A DNA stretch of 64,000 bases from Sodalis praecaptivus (GTDB lineage Bacteria > Pseudomonadota > Gammaproteobacteria > Enterobacterales > Enterobacteriaceae). Shown one piece after another: positions 49,242 through 58,879 of this stretch (within the stretch, counting starts at the first letter, position 1; every line of letters begins with the position of its first letter). The notes below the pieces were generated by a model. The model saw only the letters and a list, made by a program, of their open reading frames with translations. It was not told the DNA's origin and did no database searches. The position numbers and the translations under genes are program-made. The DNA is taken from the NCBI RefSeq assembly GCF_000517425.1, contig NZ_CP006569.1, positions 2,656,760-2,720,759 on the forward strand, read 5' to 3'.

Positions 49242-50264
49242 TTATTCCGCCGCGGCGACATCATCCACGACGGGTTTCATCTGCGGATATTTGGTCAAAA
49301 ATGCGTCCCAAACCGGTTTAACTTCGTTACGCAACGCCTCGCGGTCGATGTCGTGGAACACCATGCCGAGCGATTTCAATTGCTTCACCGCATTCTCTTC
49401 CACCACGGACGACTGCTGACGTTCGTATTCCGTTGCTTCTCGAGCCGCAGCCAGAAATGCCGGGCGCAGGTTTTCGGGTATTTGCTGGAAACTCTTGTTA
49501 TTAATAGCAATCACGATCGGGTTATAGATGTGCTGCGTCAGCGAGGCATTTTTGGCAATTTCATAAAACTTATTCGCCAGGACGGTGGCCGAGTCATGTT
49601 CCAAACCGTCAATCACCCCCATTTGCAGACTGGAGTAAACTTCGCCCCCCGGCATAGGGATAGCGACCGCGCCCATATGGTTTATCGTGGCGATAAAGTT
49701 CGGCACCGGTAATACCCGAATTTTCAGGTTTTTCAAATCCTCCGGTTTCTCGATAACTTTTTTGGTATAGATATTTCGTGCGCCCAGGTTGTAGGCATAA
49801 CCCACTACGACGATATTGGCTTTTTTGAGCAGCAGCGCCGACAACGCCTCGCCCGCTTTACCATCCAGCGCTTTGCCTACCTGATTCCAGTCTTTGAATA
49901 AATACCCTAAATCCAGAACCCCTATCTCTGGCGCGATTGTTGCCCAGATAGACGTGCCCGAGATCATCATATTAATGGCGCCAACGCGCACCTGTTGCGT
50001 TGCGTCCGCTTCTTTACCCAGCATGGCATTGGGGAAGTAATTCAGCTTGATTTCATTTTTCAGCTGGGGGTCTTTTTCAATATTGGCTTGAAAACGCTTA
50101 AACCAAATGTAATGCGCGGAGTTATCGTCCGCCGTAAGAGAGGAATAAACGCGAAGATTAACGGCAGCTTGCGCAACGTTAGCGAAACTGCCCGCCGCAA
50201 ACAGCACGGAAGTAACCAACGCACCCATGACGAGTTGACGTAAGCCGGAAGGCGAAGATTTCAT
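49242..50264 (-). CDS. TRAP transporter periplasmic binding protein DctP
   Basis: A 340-aa secreted protein with a signal segment (about residues 10-33) and the TRAP-SBP fold. The key motif LKNLKIRVLPVPNFIATINHMGA includes the Arg near 167 that normally binds the substrate carboxylate. A second mark is GVIDGLEHDSATV. ATG 50264 follows AAGGAA. It is the first gene of the locus, behind the LacI-type operator. An acidic sugar is a reasonable substrate. Confidence 0.87.
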   Translation of the reverse strand: MKSSPSGLRQLVMGALVTSVLFAAGSFANVAQAAVNLRVYSSLTADDNSAHYIWFKRFQANIEKDPQLKNEIKLNYFPNAMLGKEADATQQVRVGAINMMISGTSIWATIAPEIGVLDLGYLFKDWNQVGKALDGKAGEALSALLLKKANIVVVGYAYNLGARNIYTKKVIEKPEDLKNLKIRVLPVPNFIATINHMGAVAIPMPGGEVYSSLQMGVIDGLEHDSATVLANKFYEIAKNASLTQHIYNPIVIAINNKSFQQIPENLRPAFLAAAREATEYERQQSSVVEENAVKQLKSLGMVFHDIDREALRNEVKPVWDAFLTKYPQMKPVVDDVAAAE

Positions 50265-50622
50265 TGTAGGGTTCCTTATAATCGCTTGATATGTCTATTA
50301 TTTTTTCTGTATCAGGGAACACGTAGAAGGAAAACGGCTTGATTTCCTGGTTGACTGTAACGTTACACTAAAACGTTACAGAAGACGTTATAGCGGAAAA
50401 GGCATTTACACAACACCGAAGGTGAAGTAAATGTAAAATATGTGAGCGATGATTAAAAATTGCCTTCGCGTTCGCGCTTAAAAATACGCGATAAGGGGGA
50501 TACCAACGCCTGCCAGTTTCGACATTCGCTGGTTTTTTTTAGTTGGGCGGCTCTTGCAGCTTCACGTTTACATTATCAAAAATAGCGTAAAACAGCGCGC
50601 GTTCGGCCTGATGGATAAAACA
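50265..50622. other. Promoter region of the TRAP locus
   Basis: No gene. It contains the operator cluster at 50356-50392. The rest is AT-rich sequence and the end of the GH1 transcript. Confidence 0.6.
50356..50392. promoter_or_regulatory. LacI-type operator cluster
   Basis: TGTAACGTTACA (50356-50367) is a perfect 12-bp palindrome. Two partial copies follow at 13-bp steps: TAAAACGTTACA (50369-50380) and one around ACGTTA at 50385-50390. It lies 92 bp ahead of dctP and on the far side of bglA's 3' end. Confidence 0.75.
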
Positions 50623-51960
50623 TCACCCACGATAGCTCAATGCATTATTTTTTATCACCTGCTGGAGCCAATAATAGGACTGCTTGGGGATGCGCTGCAA
50701 AGTGGGATAATCGGTGTACACCAGCCCGAAGCGTTTGCTGTAACCGCGCCCCCACTCAAAATTATCCATCAGCGACCAGGCAAAATAGCCGCGGACGTCG
50801 CAGCCTTCCGCTATCGCTTGATGCATCGCCGCCAAATAACCCGCAAAATAGTCAATACGCGCGTCATCCACCACGCGGCGATCGGGACGCAGCGCGTCGG
50901 GAAAAGCGGCGCCGTTTTCCGTGATATAAATCGGTGGATTGCCGTAGCGCCGCGCGGTATCATGAATTTGTTCCAAAAACGCCGACGGATCGATAAACCA
51001 GTTGACGTCGGTTAACGGCAGGCCGGGCGGCGGCGCGGTTTCCGCCACGCCCCAGCTGGCGTTGGCGTTGGGTCCGACGTAGACCCGGTTGTAATGATTA
51101 AGCCCAAAGAAATCCATCTTCTGCTGAATACGCGCCATATCATCAGGCTGAATCAAGGGCGCCAGCTCGCTGGCCAACGGTTCCGGATAACGGCCGAGCC
51201 ACAGTGGATCCACCATCACCCGCCGCCACAGGCACTCACCCAACACCTGCGCCTGCCGATGCGGCCCATCGTCATGCTGAGGATGGACCGGCCCCAGGGA
51301 AATGATACTGCCGATCTGCGCGCCGGACACTTCGGCACGCAGCGCGCTAACGGTCAGGCCGTGGGCCAGATTCAAATGGTGCACCGCGCGCAAGCAAGCG
51401 TCGCGGCTCTGGCGCCCCGGCGCATGCCGCCCCAGGTTATAGGCCACCCAGGGAATAACGTTAGGCTCATTAATGGGGGCATAATATTTCACCCGATCGG
51501 CGAAATGGCGCGCCACTACCGCGGCATAATCGGCAAACACCGCGGCGGTATCGCGCGTGCGCCATCCGCCCGCCGCTTCCACCGCGACCGGCATATCCCA
51601 ATGGTGCAGGCATATCCATGGCGTGATCCCCTCATGCAGCAGCAAATCGATTACCCGGTCATAAAAATCCAATCCCAGCGGATTGATGCGCCCCTTGCCG
51701 TCGGGCAGGATGCGCGGCCAGGCGATGGACAGGCGATAAGCCTTGACCCCCAACCGACGCATCAGGGCGATATCTTCTGGGTAGCGATGATAATGATCGC
51801 AGGCAATATCGGCGGTGTCGCCGTTGACCGTCCTGCCGGGCGTATGGCTATAGTCATCCCACACGCTCTGGCCGCGGCCATCCTCGTGGGTGGCGCCTTC
51901 GGTCTGAAAAGCGGAAGCCGCCACGCCCCATAAAAAATCCGGCGGAAAGTGCTTACTCAT
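50623..51960 (-). CDS. Glycoside hydrolase family 1 beta-glucosidase
   Basis: A 445-aa cytoplasmic (beta/alpha)8 enzyme. The N-terminal family signature is FLWGVAASAFQTEGA, the acid/base Glu165 is in INEPN, and the nucleophile Glu348 in ITENGAAF. WSLMDNFEW is near 400. Retaining GH1 enzymes cleave beta-glucosides; no phospho-sugar pocket is obvious, and this resembles the non-phosphorylated BglA/B type. It lies 29 bp after a binding-protein gene on the same strand, so it likely acts on an ABC-imported glycoside, not a PTS sugar. Confidence 0.88.
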   Translation of the reverse strand: MSKHFPPDFLWGVAASAFQTEGATHEDGRGQSVWDDYSHTPGRTVNGDTADIACDHYHRYPEDIALMRRLGVKAYRLSIAWPRILPDGKGRINPLGLDFYDRVIDLLLHEGITPWICLHHWDMPVAVEAAGGWRTRDTAAVFADYAAVVARHFADRVKYYAPINEPNVIPWVAYNLGRHAPGRQSRDACLRAVHHLNLAHGLTVSALRAEVSGAQIGSIISLGPVHPQHDDGPHRQAQVLGECLWRRVMVDPLWLGRYPEPLASELAPLIQPDDMARIQQKMDFFGLNHYNRVYVGPNANASWGVAETAPPPGLPLTDVNWFIDPSAFLEQIHDTARRYGNPPIYITENGAAFPDALRPDRRVVDDARIDYFAGYLAAMHQAIAEGCDVRGYFAWSLMDNFEWGRGYSKRFGLVYTDYPTLQRIPKQSYYWLQQVIKNNALSYRG

Positions 51961-51989
51961 GGCCCGTGCTCTCGTCTAATAATAAAATA

Positions 51990-53525
51990 TTATGGTTGTT
52001 GGGTATCGACGTTCCAGAAAAACGGCCACGGCGACGGGGTGAAGTGCTCCAGCGTGCGCGCTTTGGCGGCCAGGGTGTTAAAATTGCCCACCTTGTAGAC
52101 CGGCGCCTGCTCATAAAACAGCTGCTGGATGGCGGCGAATAACGCCTGGCGCCGTTGCACGTCCGGCTCGCTGATATACGCGTCCACCGCCCGCTTTTTC
52201 TCAGGCGTCGCCCACCAGCCCGGATAATCATCGGACATCCAGCTGTTGAGAATCGGCTCCGGGGGAAACGGGCCGTGGGTGATAAAAATATCCCACAGGC
52301 CGGGATCGGCGCGCCGGGTCGTCAAAGTGGCCCAGTCATAAATATCCAGTTTCACCTTCATGCCGGCGGCCTTGAGATACTCCGCGGCCACCAGCGCCAT
52401 CTTGTAGTGAAACTCATACTGCCGGCTGGTGAGGATCCGCACCGTCTCGCCCCGATAGCCGCCCTTTTTCAGCAAGGCGGCCGCGGTTTCCGGCGACGCC
52501 TGGTTGTAACGTGCGACCCCCTGCCCGCTGTGCCAGACGTAATTCGCCGGATACAGCGCCCCTTCGACGCTGAAAAACGCCGGATCGCCAAACGCCGCCA
52601 GCAGCATATCCTGTGGGTTCAGCGCCGCCTGCACCGCCTGTCTGATCCATTGATTGGCCATAATGCCCTGCCGGGTGTTCATCACCATCACCGCCAGGCC
52701 GAACGGCTGCTGAAACACCGGCACGGCTTTGGCGTTATTTTTCAGGCTGGGGTATTTCTCGGGCGGTAGCGAATCGGCATAATCGAACTGCCCCGAGAGA
52801 ATGCCGTTCAAGCGGGTATTTTCATCCACCACCGGCACAAAGCGGATCTCGCGCAGCAGCGGGCGGCGGGCGCCGCCAAAGCCGTCCGGCGGCTCGCTGC
52901 GCGGCGTATAGTTCGCAAAACGCACCAGCTGGATATATTGGTCGGGGACGTGGGCCTGGAGCCGATATGGCCCGGTGCCGCTGTACTGCGTTAGCGGCTC
53001 GGACAACAATGCCGCCGGCATAATCACCGCGGCGGAATTGTTGAACGCCAGGAGGGACAGCAGCGGTGAATAGGGCCGGTTCAGCGTAATGCGCACGCCG
53101 TGTTCGCCGTGGGCGGTCACCGAGGCGATAAAGGGCGCGACCTGCTTGCCGCGCGAGGCTATGTTAAGCCAGCGCGACAGCGAGGCCACCACATCCGCCG
53201 GCGTCATTATCTGACCCGTATGAAAAGGGATATTGGCGCGCAGCGGAATATCATAAATTTTGCCGTCTTCAGAAATCGTCGGCATCTTCTCGGCCAATAA
53301 CGGCACAACGTCCCATTTTGCGTTAAAGGCGTAGAGCGTTTCAAAAATATGCTGCGAAATCATCGCCACCAAATCCGTAGTGGTCGCCATGGGATCCAAG
53401 GTGGGCGGTTCGCCGATAGTGGCGACGTTAATAATACCGTTGCCGGTTTCTGCCGCCTGTAGTGGATTAAGACTCATCGCACAGAGGTATAACGACCATA
53501 ACAGCGTTCGAGTGAGATTTTTCAT
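51990..53525 (-). CDS. Peptide/nickel-family ABC binding protein (paralogue 1)
   Basis: A 511-aa secreted SBP family 5 protein with a signal peptide (MKNLTRTLLWSLYLCAMSL..., cut after LQAA). NVATIGEPPTLDPMATTTD begins the mature fold. ATG 53525 follows GGAG. It is the same length as the divergent paralogue at 54255-55790 and shares GEPPTLDPMA, ISQHIFETLY, GTGPYRLQAHVPDQYIQL and ILTSRQYEFHYKMA. It is followed by the GH1 gene and has no permease or ATPase of its own nearby, so it may feed the complex encoded on the plus strand. Confidence 0.87.
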   Translation of the reverse strand: MKNLTRTLLWSLYLCAMSLNPLQAAETGNGIINVATIGEPPTLDPMATTTDLVAMISQHIFETLYAFNAKWDVVPLLAEKMPTISEDGKIYDIPLRANIPFHTGQIMTPADVVASLSRWLNIASRGKQVAPFIASVTAHGEHGVRITLNRPYSPLLSLLAFNNSAAVIMPAALLSEPLTQYSGTGPYRLQAHVPDQYIQLVRFANYTPRSEPPDGFGGARRPLLREIRFVPVVDENTRLNGILSGQFDYADSLPPEKYPSLKNNAKAVPVFQQPFGLAVMVMNTRQGIMANQWIRQAVQAALNPQDMLLAAFGDPAFFSVEGALYPANYVWHSGQGVARYNQASPETAAALLKKGGYRGETVRILTSRQYEFHYKMALVAAEYLKAAGMKVKLDIYDWATLTTRRADPGLWDIFITHGPFPPEPILNSWMSDDYPGWWATPEKKRAVDAYISEPDVQRRQALFAAIQQLFYEQAPVYKVGNFNTLAAKARTLEHFTPSPWPFFWNVDTQQP

Positions 53526-53544
53526 TGCGCTCCTTTCATCTGTA

Positions 53545-53554
53545 ATAATGGAAT
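53545..53554 (-). promoter_or_regulatory. Shared motif ATTCCATTAT, copy 1
   Basis: Read on the minus strand, ATTCCATTAT lies 19 bp ahead of the start codon of binding-protein paralogue 1. The same ten bases lie 26 bp ahead of paralogue 2 in the same relative orientation. A shared operator, possibly for the IclR regulator at 62672, is plausible. Confidence 0.45.
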
Positions 53555-54217
53555 GGCGTAAAAAAGGCAATGCGGTGATCAGTTTATTTTTTTCTTGTTG
53601 ATGTCGCCAAGAAAAAGCTAACAACGCGGCCTGAATGCATTCTGTTATTGTGGAATGAGATAATGAAATCTTATATTTTGCCGCACCCTGTCGCCGCTAG
53701 CGTAGCGGCAATAGCCGGCAAACAGCCTCATAAAATAGGCACGTAAAATCAGAATATTAAGGCAAAGAGTTACCGTAACCGCCCTCGCGGCGCTGACTTT
53801 CATCCTAGGCGGCAAAAAACTTTTTTGTCAACACGCAATATTGGCTTTTGGGCCGCTTGCGTTAATTGTCCGCTAATACTTTCACGCGCCATCCCCATTT
53901 TTAACGGAAAAAGCGCAACGGCAGCGCGCTAATTTTGTGACGTGGCGAAATTAATTATCGCCCCCGGCATGGGCTGTTTTAGCACAATTCACGATTAAAC
54001 GCTGCTTTTTTGCGCAGTTACCAGCGATAGATTCTATTTCTTTCCTCTTATATTGCCCAATAATACCGAAAGACACGGATAAAATGGCACGAATCGCCAG
54101 CGAAATAAAGTCAATCCTGTGAGAAAGGCGGCAAAAAACGCAGCTAAAAAACAAAGAGGGTTGACGATATTTCGCTGCTGTGTCATTACAAAAAAGCAAT
54201 CACTTAGTTACGTCATA

Positions 54218-54237
54218 TATTCCATTATAATGTAATA
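54218..54237 (+). promoter_or_regulatory. Palindromic operator overlapping a TATAAT box
   Basis: TATTCCATTATAATGTAATA is symmetrical at 9 of 10 base pairs (perfect CATTATAATG core) and contains TATAAT at 54226-54231, a plausible -10. No good -35 is seen, which suits a regulated promoter. It also contains motif copy 2 (54219-54228). Confidence 0.5.
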
Positions 54238-54254
54238 CTGAATGAGGCAAAATA

Positions 54255-55790
54255 ATGTCGAAGCAGTTGCGAACTCTCCTGCTGGCGTGTTTGACGGCGG
54301 TCGCTATCAGTAGCGGCGCTCTGGCAGCGCCGTCAAAAGGCGGCGTTATTGATGTCGCCACCATCGGCGAGCCTCCCACGCTGGATCCCATGGCCTCCAG
54401 CGCCGATCTGGTCGGCACCATTTCTCAGCACATTTTTGAAACGCTTTACACCTTTGACGGCCAATGGGGTCTGGTGCCGCTGCTGGCCCAGAGCATGCCC
54501 ACCATTTCCCCCGACGGTAAAACCTATCTGATTGCGTTGCGCCACGGGGTGAAATTCCATGACGGCAGCGAGATGACCGCCCGTGATGTGGTGGCTTCGC
54601 TGGAACGCTGGATGCGTATCGCCAACCGCGGGCGGCAAACCGCCAGCGTCGTGGCCGACTTGAGCGCCCCCGATGATTTCAGTCTTAAAATCGTCCTGAA
54701 GCAGCCCTTCGCCCCGCTGATTGCGCTGTTGGCGCTTAATAATTCGGCGGCGGTGATTCTGCCCGCCCGTCTGACCACCCAAGATCCCCTCAGCGAGTTT
54801 ATCGGTACCGGCCCGTATCGGCTTCAGGCCCACGTCCCCGACCAATATATCCAACTGGCGCGCTTCGACGGTTACGCCTCGCGCAGCGGGGAGCCCAACG
54901 GCTATGGCGGCGCGCGTCGTCAGTACCTTGACGAGATCCGTTTTGTGCCGGTCCCGGACGCCAACACCCGCGTCGAGGGTGCGGTCTCCGGCCAATTCGC
55001 CTATGTCGATTCGCTGCCGGTGCAGTCCCTGGCGCGCATTCAACAGGGCAAAAGCGAGGCGGTGATCCTAAAACCGTTCGGCTGGCCGGTTTTCATGATG
55101 AATCTGCGCCAGGGGGAGATGGCCAACCTGACGCTGCGCCGGGCGGTACAGGCGGCGCTGGCGCCGCAGGATATGCTCATGGCCGCCTTCGGCACGACGG
55201 ATTTCTTTACCGTGGACGGCGCTATGTATCCGCCGGGTTTTGTCTGGCATACCACCGCCGGTACCGAAGTCTATAAGCCCATGGGCGATACCGCCAAGGC
55301 CAGCGCGCTGCTGAAGCAGGCGGGCTATGACGGTAAACCGATTCGTATTTTGACCAGCCGGCAATATGAATTTCATTACAAGATGGCGCAGGTCGCGCAA
55401 GCCTATTTGGAAGCGGCCGGTTTCAAGGTGCAGTTGGACGTGGTGGAGTGGGCCACGCTGACGCAAAACCGCGCCGACCCTGCCAAATGGGACATTTTTA
55501 TTACCCATAGCCCCTTCCTGCCGGAACCGTCGCTGACGGGCATGTTGTCGGATGATTCGCCGGGCTGGTGGAGCAGCGAGACAAAACACGCCGCCGTGAA
55601 CGCCTTCAACCGCGAGTCGGACCCGCAAAAACGTATCGCCCTGTGGGCCGGCGTGCAACAGGCCATCTATAACGAAGTGCCGTCCTTCAAGGTAGGGGAT
55701 TTCAATAGCCTCATCGCCCAATCGCCGAAGCTAAAGGCGGTGGTGCCCTCCCCGTGGCCGTACTTCTGGAATGCCTATTTGGAAAAATAG
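54255..55790 (+). CDS. Peptide/nickel-family ABC binding protein (paralogue 2)
   Basis: A 511-aa secreted binding protein, signal peptide cut after ALAA, mature part starting near SKGGVIDVATIGEPP. It heads the operon for the whole transporter. It is closely related to the protein at 51990-53525. This SBP family binds peptides, nickel, opines or glycosides, so the substrate is open. Given an amidohydrolase, a PLP enzyme and a GH1 enzyme in the neighbourhood, an amino- or glyco-conjugate is likely. Confidence 0.88.
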   Translation: MSKQLRTLLLACLTAVAISSGALAAPSKGGVIDVATIGEPPTLDPMASSADLVGTISQHIFETLYTFDGQWGLVPLLAQSMPTISPDGKTYLIALRHGVKFHDGSEMTARDVVASLERWMRIANRGRQTASVVADLSAPDDFSLKIVLKQPFAPLIALLALNNSAAVILPARLTTQDPLSEFIGTGPYRLQAHVPDQYIQLARFDGYASRSGEPNGYGGARRQYLDEIRFVPVPDANTRVEGAVSGQFAYVDSLPVQSLARIQQGKSEAVILKPFGWPVFMMNLRQGEMANLTLRRAVQAALAPQDMLMAAFGTTDFFTVDGAMYPPGFVWHTTAGTEVYKPMGDTAKASALLKQAGYDGKPIRILTSRQYEFHYKMAQVAQAYLEAAGFKVQLDVVEWATLTQNRADPAKWDIFITHSPFLPEPSLTGMLSDDSPGWWSSETKHAAVNAFNRESDPQKRIALWAGVQQAIYNEVPSFKVGDFNSLIAQSPKLKAVVPSPWPYFWNAYLEK

Positions 55791-55851
55791 TTTCCCCTAC
55801 AGCCCGTGCGGCATCCGGCGGCGGGTGCCTTAACCGAACGGAGGATCCCCC

Positions 55852-56796
55852 GTGTTTCGATCGGCTTTGAATCGCATTTTCGGCATGTTGGTGGTGATGG
55901 CGCTGGTGGTAACGATTGTGTTCATTATCGTGCGCGTCACGCCCGGCGATCCGGCGGCGGTCATGCTGGGTCCCGACGCCAACGCCGCCGACATCGCCGC
56001 GCTGCGCGAGCGGCTGGGGCTTAACGCGCCGTTGCCGGTGCAGTTTCTGCATTACCTTAGCGGCATCGCGCAGGGTAATCTCGGGCAGTCGATCTTCTTG
56101 AATATCCCGGTCACCGAAGCGCTGTACCAGCGCGCCGAGCCGACGTTTTTCCTGACCTTATTCGCGCTGGTGATAGCCTCCTGCATCGCATTGCCTATTG
56201 GCGTGCTATCGGCCTATTACCGGGGCAGTTGGTTTGATCAGATTACCACCACCGTGTCGATGCTTACCGCCAGCATTCCGTCGTTTTGGCTGGGATTGCT
56301 GTTGATCCAGTTTTTCGCCGTCAGACTCGGCTGGTTCGATACCTCGGGCTATGGCGGCCCCGGGGCCGGTTTCGCCACGCGTTTGCACCATCTGGTGCTG
56401 CCGGCGGTCTCGCTGGGGGCCGTCAGCTCGGCGCTTATTTTGCGTTTCACGCGCGCCAGCATGCTTGATGTGCTTAACGATGATTATGTCCGCACCGCGC
56501 GCGCCAAAGGGATGAGCGAATGGCGGGTGGTTATCCGCCACGCCTTCAAGAACGCCCTGATTCCGGTGCTGACCGTGCTGGGCCTGACCGCCGCGCTGCT
56601 GGTCTCCGGTTCCATCGTCACCGAAACGGTGTTTGGGCTGCCCGGCGTCGGCAGTCTGACGGTGTCGGCGGTACTGCGCCGGGATTATCCGGTTATTCAG
56701 GGCACGCTGCTGGTGATTTCCGGGCTGTACGTGCTGATTAACTTTCTGATCGACATGCTGTATTTATGGGTGGATCCCAGGGTGCGTTTCTCATGA
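55852..56796 (+). CDS. ABC permease, DppB/GsiC type
   Basis: A 314-aa inner-membrane permease of the first kind in peptide-type importers. VTPGDPAAVMLGPDA near residue 25 and the EAA loop RTARAKGMSEWRVVIRHAFKNA (given by landmarks) near 210 are typical. The start is GTG 55852 behind GGAG. It overlaps the second permease by 4 nt. Confidence 0.9.
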   Translation: MFRSALNRIFGMLVVMALVVTIVFIIVRVTPGDPAAVMLGPDANAADIAALRERLGLNAPLPVQFLHYLSGIAQGNLGQSIFLNIPVTEALYQRAEPTFFLTLFALVIASCIALPIGVLSAYYRGSWFDQITTTVSMLTASIPSFWLGLLLIQFFAVRLGWFDTSGYGGPGAGFATRLHHLVLPAVSLGAVSSALILRFTRASMLDVLNDDYVRTARAKGMSEWRVVIRHAFKNALIPVLTVLGLTAALLVSGSIVTETVFGLPGVGSLTVSAVLRRDYPVIQGTLLVISGLYVLINFLIDMLYLWVDPRVRFS

Positions 56797-57656
56797 CGAT
56801 GGCCGTTCCCACCGCCGCCAGGCGGGACAATTTCTTCTGGCAGTTGCTCAACCGCCCCGCCTGCGCCGCCGCGCTGGCTCTGCTGCTGGTAATTATGGCG
56901 ACGTCGTTGGCCGCGCCCTGGCTAGCGCCTTATTCACCCAGTAAATTGTCTATCATGAGCCGGCTATCGGCCCCGGGGGTCAGCCATTTCTTTGGCAGCG
57001 ATGAACTGGGGCGGGATGTCTTTACCCGCACGCTGTATGCCGGCCAAACTTCAGTGATGGTCGGGGCGGCGGTGGTGGTTTTCGCCACGCTGGCGGGGAT
57101 CGTGCTCGGCCTGGCCGCCGGCTACTTCCGTCGCTTGGATACGCCGGTCTCGCGCCTTATCGACGCCATGATGGCCTTTCCCGATATTCTGCTGGCGATA
57201 GCGCTAGTGGCGGCGCTCGGCGCCACCGCGGTCAACGTCATTATCGCCCTCGGCACGGTCTATACCCCGCGGCTGGCGCGGGTGGTGCGCGCCTCAACCC
57301 TGGTGGTGCGCGAGCTGCCCTATGTGGAGGCGGCCAAAGCGCTCGGCGTACCCACGCCGATGATTTTGCTGCGGCATATCTTGCGCAATATCGCCTCGCC
57401 GCTGCTGGTGCAGGCGACGTTTATTTTCGCCAACGCCATTCTGGCCGAAGCCGGTTTGTCCTTTCTCGGCGTTGGTATTTCACCGGATATTCCTACCTGG
57501 GGCACCATGATAAGCCAAGGGCGGCAATACATGGATGATGCGCCCTGGATCATGCTGTTTCCCGGCCTGGCTATCGTGATAACGGTGCTCTCCCTGCAAT
57601 TGCTGGGGGATGCGCTGCGCGATTTTCTCGATCCCCGTTTGTCAAAAGGTGCCTGA
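56793..57656 (+). CDS. ABC permease, DppC/GsiD type
   Basis: A 287-aa permease, the second membrane subunit. The mature-type N-terminus is followed by FGSDELGRDVFTRTLYAGQ and the EAA loop VEAAKALGVPTPMILLRHIL. ATG 56793 overlaps the stop of the previous gene (ATGA). Its last base is shared with the amidohydrolase start (TGATG), so all are translationally coupled. Confidence 0.9.
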   Translation: MTMAVPTAARRDNFFWQLLNRPACAAALALLLVIMATSLAAPWLAPYSPSKLSIMSRLSAPGVSHFFGSDELGRDVFTRTLYAGQTSVMVGAAVVVFATLAGIVLGLAAGYFRRLDTPVSRLIDAMMAFPDILLAIALVAALGATAVNVIIALGTVYTPRLARVVRASTLVVRELPYVEAAKALGVPTPMILLRHILRNIASPLLVQATFIFANAILAEAGLSFLGVGISPDIPTWGTMISQGRQYMDDAPWIMLFPGLAIVITVLSLQLLGDALRDFLDPRLSKGA

Positions 57657-58879
57657 TGACGATGTCCGAAAATGCCCCCTCGACCCCGCTGCTGCTGCGC
57701 GCAGTGCGACCTATCGGCTTTGAAAACGCCGCGGCGCCGGCGGCTGCCCCGCGGGATATCCTCATTGGCGCCAACGGCCGGGTCGCGGCCTGCGCGTCCA
57801 GCCTCAACGCTCTCCCACCGCAAACGCGCATCATCGACGGTGACGGCGCCTGGATTTCCCCCGGCTGGACCGACCTGCATACCCACGTGTGGTACGGCGG
57901 CACCGATATTTCCATCAAGCCGGCGCTGTGCGGCGTGGCGCGCGGCGTCACGACGCTGGTAGACGCCGGGTCCGCGGGAGAGGCCAATTTTCACGGGCTG
58001 CGCGAATGGATTATCGACCGCGCCGATGAAGAGATTTTCGCATTTTTAAATATCGGCTCCATCGGCCTGGTGGCCTGCAACCGCATCAGCGAGCTGTCGA
58101 CCATGAACGACATTGACGTCGACCGTATCGCCGCCACCGTAGACGCCCACCGCGATCGTATCGTCGGACTGAAAGTGCGCGCCAGCGGCGTTATCAGTAA
58201 AGGTTGGGACCTGGCGCCGCTGAAACTGGCGAAGAAACTCGGCAGGGTACTGAAGCTGCCGGTGATGGTCCACGTGGGCGAACCGCTGCCGCTGTACGAC
58301 GATGTGCTGGGGCTGCTCAGCGAGGGGGACATCATCACCCATTGCTTTAACGGCAAAATCGGCGGTTCTATTTTGGAGGACGAGGATCTGTTTCAGCTGG
58401 TGGAGCAGGCGCGCGACCGCGGCATCATTCTTGATGTCGGCCACGGCGGCGCATCCTTCTCGTTTGAGGTGGCGCGCGCGGCGCTCAGCCGCCGATTGCT
58501 GCCGCAGACCATTTCCACCGATATCCACGGCCATTCCCTCGACGGTTCGGTGTGGGACTTTCCTACCACCTTGTCCAAACTGCTGTCGCTGGGGATGCCG
58601 CTGGCGGAGGTGGTGACCGCCGCCGGCATTGCGCCGCGGCGGGCGATCAACCGCCCTTACGGCGACCTGCTGGCCGTCGGCAGCCGGGCCAATTTTACGC
58701 TGTTCCACTTGCTGGACGAGACGCTGCGGGTGAAGGATTCCAAAGGCGTGGAAAGCCTTCTGCGCCAGGTGTTCGACCCGCGCTATGCGGTGATCGGCGC
58801 CCGCGCCTGGCCCGCCAGCCGCTACCGGCCGCAGGTGAAACAGCAGACCGCCTGTCCCCACTGCGGGTGGCAGGCGTGA
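57656..58879 (+). CDS. Metal-dependent amidohydrolase/deacetylase
   Basis: A 407-aa amidohydrolase-superfamily enzyme. The full set of metal ligands is visible: His75 and His77 (DLHTHVW), Lys173 (GLKVRASG, likely carboxylated), His206 (MVHVGE), His229 (ITHCFNG) and Asp289 (STDIHGHS). It matches the deacetylase-like subgroup often found beside DgaE-type PLP enzymes. It may remove an acyl group from an imported amino compound. It is embedded between permease and ATPase genes with overlaps on both sides, so it is a true part of the transporter operon. The C-terminus ends CPHCGW. Confidence 0.82.
   Translation: MTMSENAPSTPLLLRAVRPIGFENAAAPAAAPRDILIGANGRVAACASSLNALPPQTRIIDGDGAWISPGWTDLHTHVWYGGTDISIKPALCGVARGVTTLVDAGSAGEANFHGLREWIIDRADEEIFAFLNIGSIGLVACNRISELSTMNDIDVDRIAATVDAHRDRIVGLKVRASGVISKGWDLAPLKLAKKLGRVLKLPVMVHVGEPLPLYDDVLGLLSEGDIITHCFNGKIGGSILEDEDLFQLVEQARDRGIILDVGHGGASFSFEVARAALSRRLLPQTISTDIHGHSLDGSVWDFPTTLSKLLSLGMPLAEVVTAAGIAPRRAINRPYGDLLAVGSRANFTLFHLLDETLRVKDSKGVESLLRQVFDPRYAVIGARAWPASRYRPQVKQQTACPHCGWQA

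Larger units (their letters stand above)
53526..54254. other. Divergent control region between the two binding-protein genes
   Basis: About 730 bp with no convincing gene. Sites of note are the shared ATTCCATTAT motif near each start codon (53545-53554 and 54219-54228) and CATTC...GAATG at 53638-53657. Mostly AT-rich. Confidence 0.6.
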
